64,000 nucleotides of DNA from Caprimulgus europaeus (GCA_907165065.1 OU015528.1:24634015-24698014); one strand, 5' to 3'. Numbered from the stretch's first letter, positions 1 through 13,952 are shown. Numbers and translations: made by a program. The notes: generated by a model not told the origin, from the letters alone.

Positions 1-3000
1 TTTTTTTTCCTGCAGTTTCTATAAAAATAATTCAGGAAACTATAGTAAACTTTGATCAGTCCTTATTAGATATATTGCAACTGGCTTCATATCATCAGTC
101 AGATGGCCACCAGTTGCGTATAAACTTGCAACGCTGGCATTAGGATTTCAGATTACATTACTATTTAGAGGAGCTTTGCTTTGACAAGGGAAAGGATTCT
201 ATCTTGCAGTTCAGAAAAAAAAAAAGAAAAAAAAGAGCCTTTAAGTTATGTGATAGTTTAAATTAAAAATGAACAAATTAATATTTGCTATAGTTCTTAA
301 TATAGCGCATTTCAAAATACTTTATGACTTAGCCAGTGGAATAACTACTGTTTCTTGCCTCTGGGTATAGATATGTGAGATGTGATATTCCAAATGTTTG
401 TAAGAAAATATTTCTAATGGAACCTCTTTTTACACATATGCCTTCTTCATCACCTTACCGTTGTATTGAATCTGAATCTAGCAAATCTACTGAAATAGTA
501 CTTTATTTTTAGAACTTAAAACTGGTTTGGAAGGGTGCATAGTTCAATGACTCAGATAAAACCAAGAGATTGGACAGAAGGAGAATCCAGTTATTTTTTT
601 TTTTTAATCCTAGCTTTAGTTTGTATCTTAAGGAATGATAAGCCCCATCTTTGCTTAATAGAAATGATTATTTTATTAGGGTCTCCAGGGACATTCAGAA
701 TTTCTGTGAAGCTGAAGATTTGTTTAGCACAGAGAGATGCAAAAGTTTCCAAGATTTTTCTTGGAGAAATTATAGGTAAAGGTATTTAATAATATTTTTC
801 CCTGGATAGCAGATTATATCAGTTCTGTTTTACTATGGATGCAATGATTCATGCATTCAGTGTGCTCCTGAATTTATTGTTACATTTTCCCCTGTATAAG
901 AGCAAAGCTGTGTTCCCAGTAAAGATACAAGCTGGGACAACATGAAAGTAGGTGACATGGAGGTACATAGGAAATTGCAGAGTTTACAATCATGCAATTT
1001 GTTAGGCTGAGGTTGTTGAGTCTAGAGATGCCAATCACCTTTACTCTAAGAAATTGGTCTTTACAGACTGATTATTGCAGTGTATAAAAAAAGGATCAAA
1101 AACAAAAACAGTCAGGCACAACAAGAAAGCTGTGGATTACATGCCTCTTGCAGCAAAAGTAACATTAAATAGAAAGAGAAAAAGTAAAGATGACTTCTAC
1201 TTAGTTCTTGGTATTTGTGAAATAGAAAGTGCAATTTAATTTGGAAATGGAACGGCATTTCCAAATTACCTTAAAGTAAGTGCTGCCTTGAAGAGATGAG
1301 TAGCACTGTTAAAGAGAGAACTCCCTGATGCATGATATGTGATACCTGCTTTGCTGTGCAGTCTGCTCCTTGCAGGAAGTTGAGGCTTCCCTAGCTGAGA
1401 AACTCTGAGGATCTGCACTGAATCCTTTGGACAGTGCCAGCCTTTCTACAGTTTTTGATGTCTTAGCTCTTACTACACACTTAAAAACATTATGACTTCT
1501 GTAGATATCAAGGTTAGTGACCTATTGAAAGATATTTTTTTTTTTTGGGGTGGGGGGAGGTGAGGTGGGGGAATGTGAGTTTTATGATATGTTAATAAGT
1601 TAATAAAAAAATACTAAATCACCTGAAAATCTGAAGCTACTTTTAGTACATGATGGTACAAGACTTTCAGTTGGAAAGGCTATAGTATTCTAGGAACTGT
1701 ATCTTTGTCATTTGTTCCAATTAATTGTAAAAGTCTCAGTTGTTGATCTGCTTGATCATTGTTATTTTCATAGAAATAGTCTTCTGATCCTTTTTCACTT
1801 GGCTTTTCTCTTCCTGAAGGCTTATTTCTCAGGATAATTTTCAAGTTGAACTTTCATTTTTCCCTTGGGCTAGTCTATGATGGTACCAATGACTGTACCA
1901 GTGTATCTATGACTACTGGATTGGATGATTCAGTTTTCCTTACTTCAGTCTGCTTCTAAAGAGAGTAGCGACTCCAAAATAAGATGTACAGGAAGTGTGG
2001 ATTCTTCTATAATTCATACAACAGTGTAAAGTGCAAGAAGATTATATTAAGGACATTTCATTTCAGTGAAAATATTAATGCACTACTTGCAGAAACAGAG
2101 ATCCAGCATAAGTTTTTAAGTATAACTACTATTTTTTTCTCAGTTTTTCTTGTTTTCAGACTGAAAATAGAAACCTTTAGTTTACTAAAACCTAACAAAT
2201 ATTGTGAAAAATGAAACTTATAGTGCCTATTAGCTTAATATAAACATGCACAATTATAACTATAAATTACTACAAGCCTTACGTGTTAATTAACCTGGAG
2301 TAAAACTAGGGTCCATTTTCAACTAGGAAGCTGACAGCGACTTTGTCACATATTAAAAAAAATAAATAAAAATAAATCTGAACACAGTATCCTCTAAAAG
2401 CAGGTGAAACCCAAACTTACCCTGGTACATCAGCTTCTGATATTTTCCAGCAATTATTTCTACATCTCACAGTTGCATGTCTGGCAGTGAATCCTCAATA
2501 TATTTTTATTCTTCACTGGATGCAGATTGCTCAGGCTTCACAGAAAAGATCCAATCTTAAAGTACTTTTATATTAAGTTCTTTTGACTGTGAGTAGAACA
2601 GAGTGACTGACTCATTTGAGATGTCATCCCATATAGAAAACATGGCATATCTACTGCACTGGAAGTAGAATCTAAAGAAGAAAACATGGGAACTGAGGCT
2701 AAATTGACAGTTTTTTTAAAAGGAGGAAATTTAATAATTTAATGATAGCCAAGAAGTCTTTGTTTTTAAAGTGTTATGTTTTAAATCTGAAATTACTATT
2801 TTTAATCGAGCTTTGCATCACTGATTTATTTTTTATTTATTTTTTGTTGGCAGTATGTTGCCATGTTTAGAACAGACACAGTATACAACAATGCCGTTGT
2901 GATGGCTGAGATGAGGTGATTTCTTCCACTGAGCTTAGCAGCTTCCTGAGCAAAGCATTTTAAAGCAACTAAACTAGATATAACAAATATGTTATTTAGA

Positions 3001-6000
3001 CAGGTTCTGCTACATTTTATCTGACTACCCCAAGGGACTTTGGGTTGACTATTCTCATATTCACTCACTGCCAGAGCCATCATGTAATATACTGGTATTC
3101 AAAGAATTGCATTTGGAAACTGATTCTGCTCCAGTTCACTAAGATTTCAAACCCCATAACCTATGCTCAGTAATCCACCTGCAGTTATGACTGCTCTCCT
3201 TTAGCACTGCAGTGCAAAAAAAGGACTTCTGAGAATTTTCTGAGAAAAAAACCCCAAACCCACAAATTGTTCATGAAACTGGGAAAAGCAATGTAAGTTA
3301 CTGGATACTGGTCTTGGGCCATTAAAGTCCAAAGGGAGCTTTGCTGTTACCCTATATAAATTTAGTACCAAGGCATTTATGAAACTAATTTAATGTCAGA
3401 TGATGTCCTGCATTTATTTTGAGCATAACTTTTGAACAGATGGATTTTAATGGAGAGTATTACATGATTTTTAAGTCAATATAAAAGCCCAGATTCTTTT
3501 AATCTAATTGTAAGCCTTAAACAAGACACTCCAATTAATAGCACAGTTGCCCAGCCTCCCTCTACAGTCAGTGGAGAGAAATGAGGAAGATTGATACAGC
3601 CCACTACAGGTCTACATCACTATGAAAAGGTCCTCTCTGTGCAGTGGTTGTCTACAGAGTGTAGCACGTTTTTCAGTTCAGATTATTGAGATAAGCTTGC
3701 TGAATTTTTCACTGGATTTCAAGAGGATGTTGAGGGAGGGTCTAGTAAACAAACAATTCAATTAATCTTCATTTAACCTCAAGTCTTATACCTAGATATT
3801 TTCTCAAATTCAATTTTCTAATTTTGATTTCCTAGTTTTGATATGTATTTTAAACTTCTCCAAATAATGTTAATGCCTTGATCATTCATCACTGCTCTAT
3901 CACGTTTGTGTTTTGGACATGAGAGTACTTCAGCACAAAGTATTAATTGCCAAGTTAAATCAGTCTTTTTTCTTATGTCTCACTTCAGGACTTGAATTTG
4001 GGGCTATCAAAAACCTTAAGGTATTTGATTTATTATCCCTCTAGCATGCAAGCACATATTTTTTGGGTCAGAGAGATGTTCATGTAGGCAATCTCTCTAA
4101 AGAAGGTGAGATTGCAGCATGTATTCCAAATGCAGAGAAATTACTTGAAGTTGTTCTCTGGTGATTGCCAGGGAACTTTTCCTGTGTAAAAACAAGTATC
4201 CTTGAATTAGGAAAAAATACAACAGTATAAACCAAGGATAATAGTAATAAAGATCTTTGAATCTCTCTTCATCCACCCAAGGAGCTCTGTATAGGGCCTG
4301 TGTATAATTCCTTTTGTATTTTCCCATATGCTTCAGTAGACATATTGGATCCTACTTATAGGGTTATATCCAGTGTCCATTGAAACAAATGCAATTATAT
4401 TCCTTAGATCTAATAAGCTCTGTGTCAGGATTGTAAATTTTACAGTATTCTGCACTATATTTTCATAGCTGTCTGAGTCTAATGCCTGTGAGGCAATGGC
4501 TGCTCACTACTCATATCTTGTCTTGTCTAAATGGATGGGATATTCAGAAATTTCAGAGAGAACAAGTGTTCCTCATTGTTTGCATAAGGCTTTGTTCTGG
4601 TAGAGAAACAAGTTCTCTAAACAAGTCCCTCAGGTCATCAACACTTTTCAATGCTGAAAAGAATTTTTAGTAGCATTTACATTTCTGTAATAAAAAACCC
4701 TAAAATATTTGATGGGGGATTTTTTGTTTGTTTATTTAGTTTTGTGGCTTTTTGTTTGCTTTGTTTTGTTTGGTTTTGGCTTGGAAAACCTCGAATTCCA
4801 CTAAATATATTCCTCCTATGTTTTTTTTTTCCTATGAATAGGAGTATGTTTACCTAGCACTTCAGTAAGTACCGTGAAAAAGGTGATTGTGCACTACTGA
4901 CATTCATAAATCTCATGTATTTGCTGCAAGCTGTCATGTTTCTCAGATAAGTCGTGACAAGCTATGGTATTGCAACCTATTATGCCTATTGGAAATAATA
5001 GTCCTCATCAAAAGCAAAATGCAGTGCAATACTAGACTGTTATCTACTTATGTCAGAGTAATAATACTATTAAACCTTGCTGCTCACACTGCTCTATAAA
5101 TTAAAAAATATTCAAGAGGTGAAATTTAACATATATTTTTTTTACAATTTCCATAAGTCTGGGTTGTGGGGGTTTTTTGTTTGTTTGTTTGTTTGTTTTT
5201 TGGGGGTTTTTTGTTTGTTTTTTTAATCTCTCATTTTACAAAGGAAATGAAATAAATCTTGGAGTCAGATTCAGGTGTCTTTGTACATGAAGAATAGCAC
5301 TGGTTTACAGGAACAGTCCTCTCAAATTTACTGCAACTAGCTTTCAAATAAGTTACTAATCAGTTTGAGGAAATGTTCCAGACTCCGGTCAATGTTCAAA
5401 TTACATCTGATTCTAAGACATTAAGAAATTCAAAGCTCAGGGTGGCTTCTTATATGCAACATGTATAATTATTTTAAAAAAACAGGGACATAGCTTTGTT
5501 TTCTCTAGGAAACACCGATGGCAAGAATTAATCTCTTAAAAAGCCTTTAACATTATAATAATAATCCAGAAATTATGAAAAAAAAATACCAGGTTTTATT
5601 TTTTGCTTTCTATCACTGTTCTTGGTTTGTTTAACAAAGATATTCTTATTTTTATTTAGATATTTAATATTATTTTTTTTTATTGTCATCTAATTCACTT
5701 TCTGTAAAATAGCAAAGAAATATTATTTGTAAATGAACGTAATGTTGAGATTTTTATTAGGAAGCACATTTTTAAACACACCACACTTCAAGTGGCTTAT
5801 TTATGAAAAATAAAGGCACTTCATAGTTCTGAATATCTATTTTAAAGATGTTTTTTATACTATAGTTTGAAGGCTGAGGATTTTTTAGAACCTTTACTGT
5901 GATCCTTGCCACACTCTTAAAATAGAAAAAGAAAACAAAAACTCACACCCAAGCTTTCCCTGTGGGTGAGGTGTCATGAGAAACTTGTTGTCTCCTGACT

Positions 6001-9000
6001 GATACAATGTGACACACTCCAAATCCAAAACCGATTTTACACAGAAATGCCATAGCTCATCTTGTTAGTGTCTTTGTCAAACAGAGAAAAATATAAGGCT
6101 TCATGAGCATGGTGGCTACCTTTTCTGTTCAATTTATGTCTTTGTTACATTGTAATACTGACATTTGATAATGGAGAAGTTGGAGGACACAAACTGAGTA
6201 ATTTTCTAGTGTTCAGGTAGCTGATGTCCGTGTGTCGTGAATTTCTTACCTGCCTATAAGAAAGGGAAAAGTACTTGTGATGGCAGAAATTTTAACTTTA
6301 TTTTTTAAAGAGAATAATAAAAATAATTTAATAATCAACAGGGCCCATATATTAAGCATAAAATAATCTGACAAGCTGTCATCTGAGCTCTATTTCTGAC
6401 ATGGCTTTAGGATCCAATCACAACTTATTAATAAGCTATCATTTTTAATTACTTACAAATAGTTCTAATGAGCATGTTTCAGAATTTTGATATTTTAAAC
6501 CCTTTTCAAAAAGCCTCATTAAATAGGGATTAATTTTGACATGATTCTAAGTAAGAAATCTCAAATGATAATCATCACATAGTCTCAACCTTGTTTGTGT
6601 AGCATCAATAAATTTAGTTAAAGAAAGATGCAATTTGACATAATAGAGATTCCAATAACTGTTAGTAGCTTCATGTCTGTGACACTCAACAAAAGGAACA
6701 TTTAAAATGTATTTTGTACTTATGTAAATGAGTATGTTTAATATACTAAAGAATGGTAAGTGGAGACAACTTTTTTTTTAATTGTCATAGCTTTGGGAAG
6801 ATAGTGACTTTTAAAATAATGTCTCAATTTCTGTGTATGTATATTTTGGTGTACATCCTGAATAGCAGTTTCATCAGCTCAAGGGCTTGGTTTAGCATTT
6901 TCAGAAATTAATATTAGTGATTAAGAAGTGTTGATAGTAATGCCATAGTACAGGATAGTAAGAACTTTAAATAAACAGAGTCATAGGGTCTGGGCAAGAG
7001 TAAGTAAGTTTTACTTAACAGAGACTGAATATATTATAACCTCAGCATTTGAAAACTAAAGAAGCATTAAATCTTCTTTAAGCACTAAAGCTAATAACTG
7101 AGGCCAGTTGAAATATTATCCCTGAGAACAAACCACTTTTATTATTTTCTATTTTCTGATTCATTTTCTAGATAGTTGCTATGGCATATACAATATATAT
7201 TCTACAAATTTTGTATTTATTTAATCTCTTTTTTGAGGAGAATCTCAAGTTCCCTTCAAAAAGCCTTACTCTTTATGATTGAAAAGATGACCATAGCAAT
7301 TTGCTTTCATTGCAACAGGTGAGATGGCTTATGTGAGGTTTAAAAAATTAACAAGGGAGATAGGACATGCCCTATTAATCTCAAAGTCTAGTGTAGGGTG
7401 GTGTTCTGTGATCAGAGAATCGCAGAATCCCCTTCCCATTATATAATGAGCTAGGCAGCAGAGAATCTGGGAACTGAAGTTGGGTGCTGCTCTGCACAGC
7501 AGTGGAGGAAGGTTGGTAGGATCTTTTGCCTGAGGAATGCTACCAGCTATCAACTAGGAAACCCTGAAGATGAATAATTGAGGCCAGCTGGAGGTTCCTT
7601 CCTCTCTTGGCACACATATGAGAAGGGTAACAGGACAGACAGAATGACATCAGAGGAGAAGTCACTCTGAAGTTGTAGCCAGACTTGCCAGGGTGGAAAG
7701 CATTAGGATCCTATCCAGGTATGATCTGTACATAAAAAGTTTCTTACACAAATGTGTACAAGAGAGCTTTGCAATACCTGTGAATTAATTTCTGCAGACA
7801 TCTGGCAGAGACTGTGAAGAAAGGTGATATAAAATATTCTGAGGTTGCAGAGAACGCTGCCTTGCTGTAGAACATAGCAGGTGCTGTACTGGATTTTGCT
7901 GTTGCAGTAGTTGCTAAGGATTATTCCTGCTCACTATAAGTTTTAGGTCTTGCTCTCTTAATGTATCAGTACTAATTTGAAATGTTTTCCAGTTGCAGCT
8001 GATGTTCACTGAATTTATATAATTGATAAAGTTTGGGGAGGAAGTCTTCTAATTTTCAGGATGCAGGTTGTTCAAGCAACTCTAAAGTCCTATACAAAGT
8101 TTTGGTGCCATCTATATCTGGCCCTGAACTTGTTCACTTTTCATAAGAACCACACTCTCTCTTATCATTAGATACTAATTTCCATCTTCTTTCTTGCTGC
8201 ATTTAGAGTACCATGATTTTGACTCACGGTTAAAATTGCGTGCTCATGACCATAAACATACAATGTGGCAGCCTCCAGTTTCAGATTGATTCACTCTTCA
8301 AATGGGCTAATGGTGCACACCACCAGATGCTGAGACTTCTGAGGACAATGCAGCTTCAAATTGATCTCTGGCTTAATGTGGCTCCACACAGCATGAAAAC
8401 TTAGGTCACTGTGGGAAATTTGGAATAAAGCATGGAAACCTTTCTTTGCAGGTTTGGGAGTGGGTTTTGTCTGTTCAAGAATAATAAACATTAGACTCAT
8501 TGTACAAGAAAATACATGAAATATCTTGGAAACAAGAATGTAGAGTTCTTACCAAGCTGAGGCTGGGTTGTTTAAGATCTGCAGTAGTGGGAAAACAAAG
8601 ATGCTGCAGGGAGGTTGCCAGACCTCCGTTGCAAAGCAATTGCAATGGTGACCTTTTCATCACCTTTACCTATAGCTGATACAAATTTAGCACTCTAAAG
8701 CAGTCTAGCAGATGAACTATTAATAATGGTCTCATTAAAATATGGATCACTTTTTTATCTGCTTTGAGTGCTGAGATCCGGAAGCAGACAATTCAGTAAA
8801 CATACAGAACTGTATTTTCTCCAGGGGAGACTGATGAGAATGTATCAGATTATGCTGTCTGCACATTTCACTGCTGCTGTCTCCTCAGCTAATTTTGGAG
8901 ACAGCACTTGGATCTCCAGGCATTATAGCAATCGTGATGGATACACAGCCTGCTGCTGACCAAAAATGTGATTTCTGTCCCCCAAAAAACTCAGGTACAA

Positions 9001-10204
9001 AATAAATATTGGATTTGCAGCATAATATGAATGAGATTGTGTTATAAAGATAAGCACTTAAAAATAATTTAATTACATTTATTTTCTTACTGGATGTGAA
9101 AGAGCTCTGTGTAATTAATTCATTTTAGTGGTGTTAAGTTTTAACGTTTAGATCTTTCAGATCCTAAATGTGTTAATCCCTTTCCTGTACTGATGACCTG
9201 ACAGTCCTGTGTGGTTATATCTTGTTAGAATAGCCTTAATTTTAATAACGTGTTCAAGTGTTTTACTTGAATATTTTAAGTTCAGCACATGCTTTGCTGA
9301 ACTATGGCTTGATTATGACTATGAGAGAATATTTTATTAAATATGCAGGCAACTGAATTCATTAGCCTTCCCCTACTTTCTTGCTCATGCTGTATAGATT
9401 AAGACCAAGTCTTAATATTTTCTTGAGATAAATATAGCTCTTGTTGGTAAAATAGTGGACTAAATCTAGTTACTGTATTTGGGTCATGAAGAAGGTAACT
9501 CTTTATTTTGAAAGGATGCCATCTGTGACTCAGTTATTTGGCTTATAGTATCCTGTCCTGTTATATAATGATACATTAAAGAAAGTTAGAGTAAGGGAAA
9601 AACAGGAAAAAATGGTGAATATGTGCCAAGAAGAATAACAGAAGTCTTGAGGAGAGCAATTGGAAAGCTTGCTGTCTACAACCTGTTTTTCCTGTGTCCT
9701 AGTGAATCTGAGACATTTACGTGCCTTTGGAAGATATATAGCGCAGGACTTTGAAGAAACCTGTGCCCTTCTGAATGTCAAGGTGCAGTAGAGGCTTCTT
9801 CCCCATTTTCTTCAAATTGCAGAAGGTACCTCTGTTTAGCCAACTAACTGGACCTCTAATGTAATGGTTAGGAAGCTCATGTGTGGGCTCCTCCTGTCTT
9901 TCCTGTTTTTTATGGTGTCCCCATAATGAAGGAGAGCTGCATCATCCTGACTGTTGGTCCCCTGCCTCACCTCTGGACCAGTCTACCTGGGCTGCCAGGT
10001 GCGTGGGCCAGGCCTGGTGACTTGATCCATCATACTGAATTTTCTGTGAAATTCTCTTCCCCATAAGCATGCATGCTTCCTCACTGAGGGAGTTTTCTAT
10101 GGAGATTTAAACAATCATCTGACATGTGAGAAGATGATTGTTGTAGACTCAGGATCGCATAGAAGAGCTGCAACAGTATTTGATTAAGGATATGAATCAT
10201 ATTA
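1..10204. other. AT-rich non-coding DNA, no gene recognised
   Basis: Only short chance reading frames of about 60-85 codons occur, rich in Phe, Ile, Leu, Ser and Lys as expected from AT-rich noise. Homopolymer and G/T-rich tracts are scattered through it, for example a TTTG-type run near 5170-5225. If the terminal exon at 24121 belongs to a long gene, this could be intron, but I found no convincing exon. I see no RNA gene and no recognisable mobile element. Confidence 0.55.
5166..5225. repeat. TTTG-type simple repeat
   Basis: A G/T-only low-complexity tract contains several GTTT units in a row followed by a T-rich, G-interrupted run. It is an ordinary simple repeat in AT-rich vertebrate DNA. 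Confidence 0.8.
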
Positions 10205-11283
10205 TACTTTTGACACGGTCTCCAACAGCATCCTCACTGCCAAATTGAGGAAGTGTGGATTAGATGATCAGGTAGTGAAATGGACTGTGAACTGGCTGGT
10301 GGGGAGAAGACAGAGAGTGGTGGTCAATGGGGCAGAGTCTAATTGGAGACCTGTGTCTAGTGGGGTCCCTCAAGGGTCAGTACTAGGACCAGTATTATTC
10401 AATATATTTATCAATGACCTGGATGAGGGAATAGAGTGCACTGTCAGCAAGTTTGATTATGACACAAAGCTGGGAGGAGTGGCTGACACACCAGAAGGCT
10501 GTGCTGCCATCCAGTGAGACCTGGTCAGGCTGGACAGCTGGGCAGGGAAAAACTTAATGAAGTATAAGGGCAAGTGTAGGGTGTTGCACCTGGGCAGGAA
10601 CAACCCCAGGCTCCAGTATAGGTTGGGGAATGATCTACTAGAGAGCAGTGTAGGGGAAAGGGATCTGGAAGTCCTGGTGGACAGCAGGATGACCATGAGC
10701 CAGCACTGTGCCCTTGTGGCCAGGAAGGCGAATGGTATCCTGGGGTGCATTAGAAGGGGAGTGGTTAGTAGGTCAAGAGAGGTTCTCCTTCCCCTCTACT
10801 CTGCCCTGGTGAGGCCACATCTGGAATATTGTGTCCAGTTCTGGGCCCCACAGTTGAAGAAGGACAGTAACTGCTTAAGAGAGTCCAGCACAGAGCCACA
10901 AAGATGATTAAGGGAGTGGAGCATCTCCCTTATGAGGAGATGTTTATGTTTATAAATATATGAAGGGTGAGTGTTATGAGGATGGAGCCAGGCTCTTCAC
11001 AATGATATCCAATCATAGGACAAGGGGCAATGAGTGTAAGCTTGAACACAAGAGGTTCTGCTTAAACTTGAGAAGAAACTTTTTTACCATGAGTGAGGGT
11101 GACAGAGCACTGGAACAGGCTGCCCAGGGAGGTTGTGGAGTCTCCTTCTCTGGAAACATTCAAGACCCGCCTGGACGCCTTCCTGTGTGAACTCATCTAG
11201 GTGTTCCTGCTCCGGCAGGGGGGATTAGACTAGATGATCTTTCGAGGTCCCTTCCAATCCCTGACATTCTGTGATTCAGTGAT
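10205..11283 (+). mobile_element. CR1 LINE, 3' part with reverse-transcriptase remnants
   Basis: This is a 5'-truncated CR1 non-LTR retrotransposon in sense orientation. It starts inside the reverse-transcriptase domain of ORF2, continues through the ORF2 C-terminus and the 3' UTR (ACTAGATGATCTTTCGAGG-type motif), and ends in the CR1 tail CATTCTGTGATT at about 11265-11276. CR1 elements move by target-primed reverse transcription. This copy is inactive: the frame is broken between 10517 and 10557 and again near 10907, and most of the element is missing. It is one of the better-preserved CR1 copies in the window. CR1 usually leaves no clear target-site duplication, and I see none. Confidence 0.93.
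10245..10517 (+). pseudogene. CR1 ORF2 reverse-transcriptase fragment, damaged active site
   Basis: A 90-codon open stretch of the CR1 reverse transcriptase. The family block [20 protein letters not shown] is intact around 10357-10416 (fingers/palm region). The downstream catalytic block, normally F-A-D-D-T-K in CR1, reads F-D-Y-D-T-K, so one of the paired aspartates that bind metal is displaced. The frame ends in a TGA at 10515-10517, and the homology continues in another frame from 10557 ([10 protein letters not shown]). This is decay of a dead LINE copy, not a host gene. The first ATG-like start has no meaning, because homology extends upstream (FDTVSNSIL) in the same reading direction. 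Confidence 0.9.
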
Positions 11284-12999
11284 ACTTCTGATTTATTTTT
11301 TGCAGCTTTTTTCCCCAGCAAAACCTGTTATAGCATTATCTTAAGCTCATCAGGAATTAACTAAAGAAAAAAAAAAAAAGAATATGAAGAGGATTACTTA
11401 TGTAGGATGTGGAAATAACATTCATAAGTATATAGTGTAAATTATTGAATAACAAATTATGTTACAAAGTGAAAGGATAGCTATATGATTTGAATTATAC
11501 TGAGAAGCTTTTTATTTTGACAAATGTCGCAGTATCATAAAAACACAAAATGCTAAATAGTGGTAAGAATGATTAGGGAAAAAACCCAATGTTTTGGAGA
11601 TAATTTTTTCCAAGTAAAGTAAAAGCTTGGTTTAGGAATTTTAATGTCTTCTCTATAGTTTTAAAAAATCTTTGTATACATTTAAGTATTTATGTGAGGT
11701 TTGTTTCTGATAAATCAGCTTGAAGAGATTACATATTCACAATTATCTTGATGAAATTTACTATTTTAGATGAACACTAGCCATCCTCACACAAAGACCT
11801 CTGTTAAATTCTTTTATAATTTTAATAACAAATCATGCAGCTATTTAATGACATTTTTATATCCTAGCTGCTCATTGAATGTTTACTCCCCATGGCTTTT
11901 CATAGCTCATATTGCCAACAGCATGTTTTCTGTAAGTCAAACTGTTTCTGTATGCCATTTTAGAAGAAAATATAAGCAAGCCTCACAGTACAATTTTAAA
12001 AAAATATTTAGTTAAGAGGAATAGTCTATTGAACATTCATATTTTTAAGGCAAGAGAAAATCAAAATTATGTTATTAACAGTATTGCAACAATCTCATTT
12101 TTATCAGACTAAAACACTGAAATGTGTAATAAAAAATGGAGAAGCTGTGAGCAAGCTGACAGATCTATTTGCTGAACATACAGACTGTTGTCACTGAAAA
12201 TTTCTGAACAGTTACCCTAGCTTTAGAAAAGGCTTACTTTGCCTGGTAGCAGTTGTAATGTCATAAATTGTTGTAGCATTTTGTTTTAATTATGAGGTAT
12301 TTTCTCACCTATTTCCTTGAATTAGCTTTTCTGGCTACTGCTGGCCTTCTTTTCTTTGTCTTTTTTTTTTTTTTTTTTTTTTTCTTTCTTACCACAGCGA
12401 TTGATAATCACTGTAATGTGATCTTCACTGATTGCCAAGTATCTGCCAAGTAAAATTTAAGGTGATGAACATTCCCAAACACCTGAAGTCTGCTGCTCCC
12501 AGTGCTGTCCCATCACAGTGCTCACTGATGGAGCCACTCAGGCTGGAATTGCTCCTAACAGAGCAGATGATGCAGCAGCAGGTTGGGATGTTGTCCGTGA
12601 CATCCCTTAGTGTCTACACTTCTTTAAGTTCACGAATAACCCTGATTTTTGACCTGTGACACCAGGTACTTTTCTAAAACTTTTGGAAAGAGTATGAAGA
12701 ATACAAATTAGATGCAAGACATAACTACTATGTGGGGTTTTTTACATAACTTCTCTTGAAGAAGAATTTTACTGTATCTAGAAATTTAAGCCTACTGTTT
12801 CCTTCTGGCAGTAGATCTCCTTCCTTTCCTTTTATTTATCCTGAATGAGTCTGAAATGTCATCTCTCCCAGCTTGTGCACATATGATCCCCAGAAATTTT
12901 GTGGAATTTGAAGTGTCATCCTAGCTTGTTTGCGTAGCTTTGCAAGACTAACCACTCGAAATAAGGTCCTGCTTTATCTGTGAGTGTGTGGTGGAAACG
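11284..12999. other. AT-rich non-coding DNA
   Basis: No gene is recognised. It holds an A-rich tract near 11366-11380 and a 23-base T tract at 12361-12383. The T tract precedes a splice-acceptor-like TTCTTACCACAG at about 12390, but the following frame stops after about 18 codons and shows no donor, so I do not call an exon. Confidence 0.55.
12361..12383. repeat. Poly(T) tract
   Basis: An uninterrupted run of 23 T, with further pyrimidines on both sides. It could be a retroposed poly(A) tail on the minus strand, but I see no identifiable retroposon body next to it. Confidence 0.8.
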
Positions 13000-13578
13000 G
13001 GTCGTGGTTTAACCCCAGTAGGCTGCTCACTCAGTCTGCCCCAGTGGAATAGGGGAGAGAATCAGGAGCATAAAAGTGAGAAAACTTCTGCGTTGAGATA
13101 AAGACAGTTTAATAGGGAAAGCAAAAGCCACGCACGCATGCAAGCAAATTAAAACAAGGAATTCATTCACCGCTTCCCATTGGTAGGCAGGTGTTCAGCC
13201 ATCTCCAGGAAAGCAGGACTCCACCACGCGTAACAGTTACTTGAGAAGACAAATGTCATCTCTTGAATGTCCCCCCCTTCCCTCTTCATCCCCAACTTAT
13301 ATGATGAGCATGATGTCATATGGTATGAGATATCCTTTTGGTCAGTTGAGATCAGGTGTTCCAGCTGTGTCCCCTCCCACATTCCTGTGTGCCCCCAGCC
13401 TCCTCACTGGCAGTGCAGCATAAGAAGCAGAAAAGTCCTTGACTTAGTATGAACACTGCTTAGCAACAACTAAACCATCAGTGTGTTGCCAATATTCTTC
13501 TCAAACTAAATCCAAAACACAGCACTATTCTAGCTACCAAGAAGAAAAAATAATTCTATCCCAGCTGAAACCAGGACA
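13000..13578 (-). mobile_element. Solo LTR of an avian endogenous retrovirus (LTR copy 1)
   Basis: Read on the minus strand, this about 579-base unit starts TGTCCTGGTTTCAGCTGGGA and ends GGGGTTAAACCACGAC. These are the expected near-inverted termini of a bird ERVL-like LTR family. An ATTAAA polyadenylation signal (plus-strand TTTAAT at 13108-13113) lies about 110 bases before the 3' end, as expected for the U3-R-U5 order. Purine-tract or primer-binding sequences are not visible on either side, so this is a solo LTR. The first base on the plus strand is G rather than T, and the possible 5-bp duplication (AAACG / AAGCA) matches at only 3 of 5 positions, so the ends are probable rather than proven. 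Confidence 0.82.
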
Positions 13579-13947
13579 AAGCAGAGCAGGAATATGCCAG
13601 GGCTCTCCCCCTTATTGCACAGAGCATTACAACAAATCTCTGTGGCCAGAGCAGTGCTGGGATGATTCTGACCAGCTCTCCCAGAAGCACAGAGCACTAC
13701 AAATTAGGGATGATGGAGCAGAGGGCATGGCTCCATCTGCTCAAGCACCAATCTGTGGGGATGAATTGGGCCCACGGAGGAGCGACGTGGTAAGAGGATG
13801 AGTGCAGTCCCTGTGTAGGGTGTGAGCTCTCCGAGACACTCTGTGGCGCCTTCCCTTTGCACTGTACTGCTGCATTTGCCAAAGCTTTAAAATGAAACTC
13901 TAAATCAAAGACATGCAATAGAACAAAAGTAAAAATTAACTTAATTT
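13579..13947. other. Spacer between the two LTRs, with a degenerate 70-bp tandem repeat
   Basis: It has a more balanced base composition than the surroundings. GCACAGAGCATTACAA at 13617-13632 recurs as GCACAGAGCACTACAA at 13687-13702, and the upstream CCAG..CTCTCCC blocks are spaced the same way, giving two diverged copies with a period of about 70 bases. No protein is recognised. It could be unique host DNA or an unidentified repeat. It does not look like retroviral internal sequence. Confidence 0.5.
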
Positions 13948-13952
13948 GTATT
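13948..13952. repeat. Target-site duplication, left copy (GTATT)
   Basis: The five bases directly before the TG end of the LTR. The identical copy directly follows the CA end at 14676-14680. Confidence 0.85.

Noticed and set aside
12397..12660. Possible exon after the long poly(T) and CTTACCACAG
   Set aside because: The best frame stops after about 18 codons, there is no polyadenylation signal, and the T run alone can mimic a pyrimidine tract.
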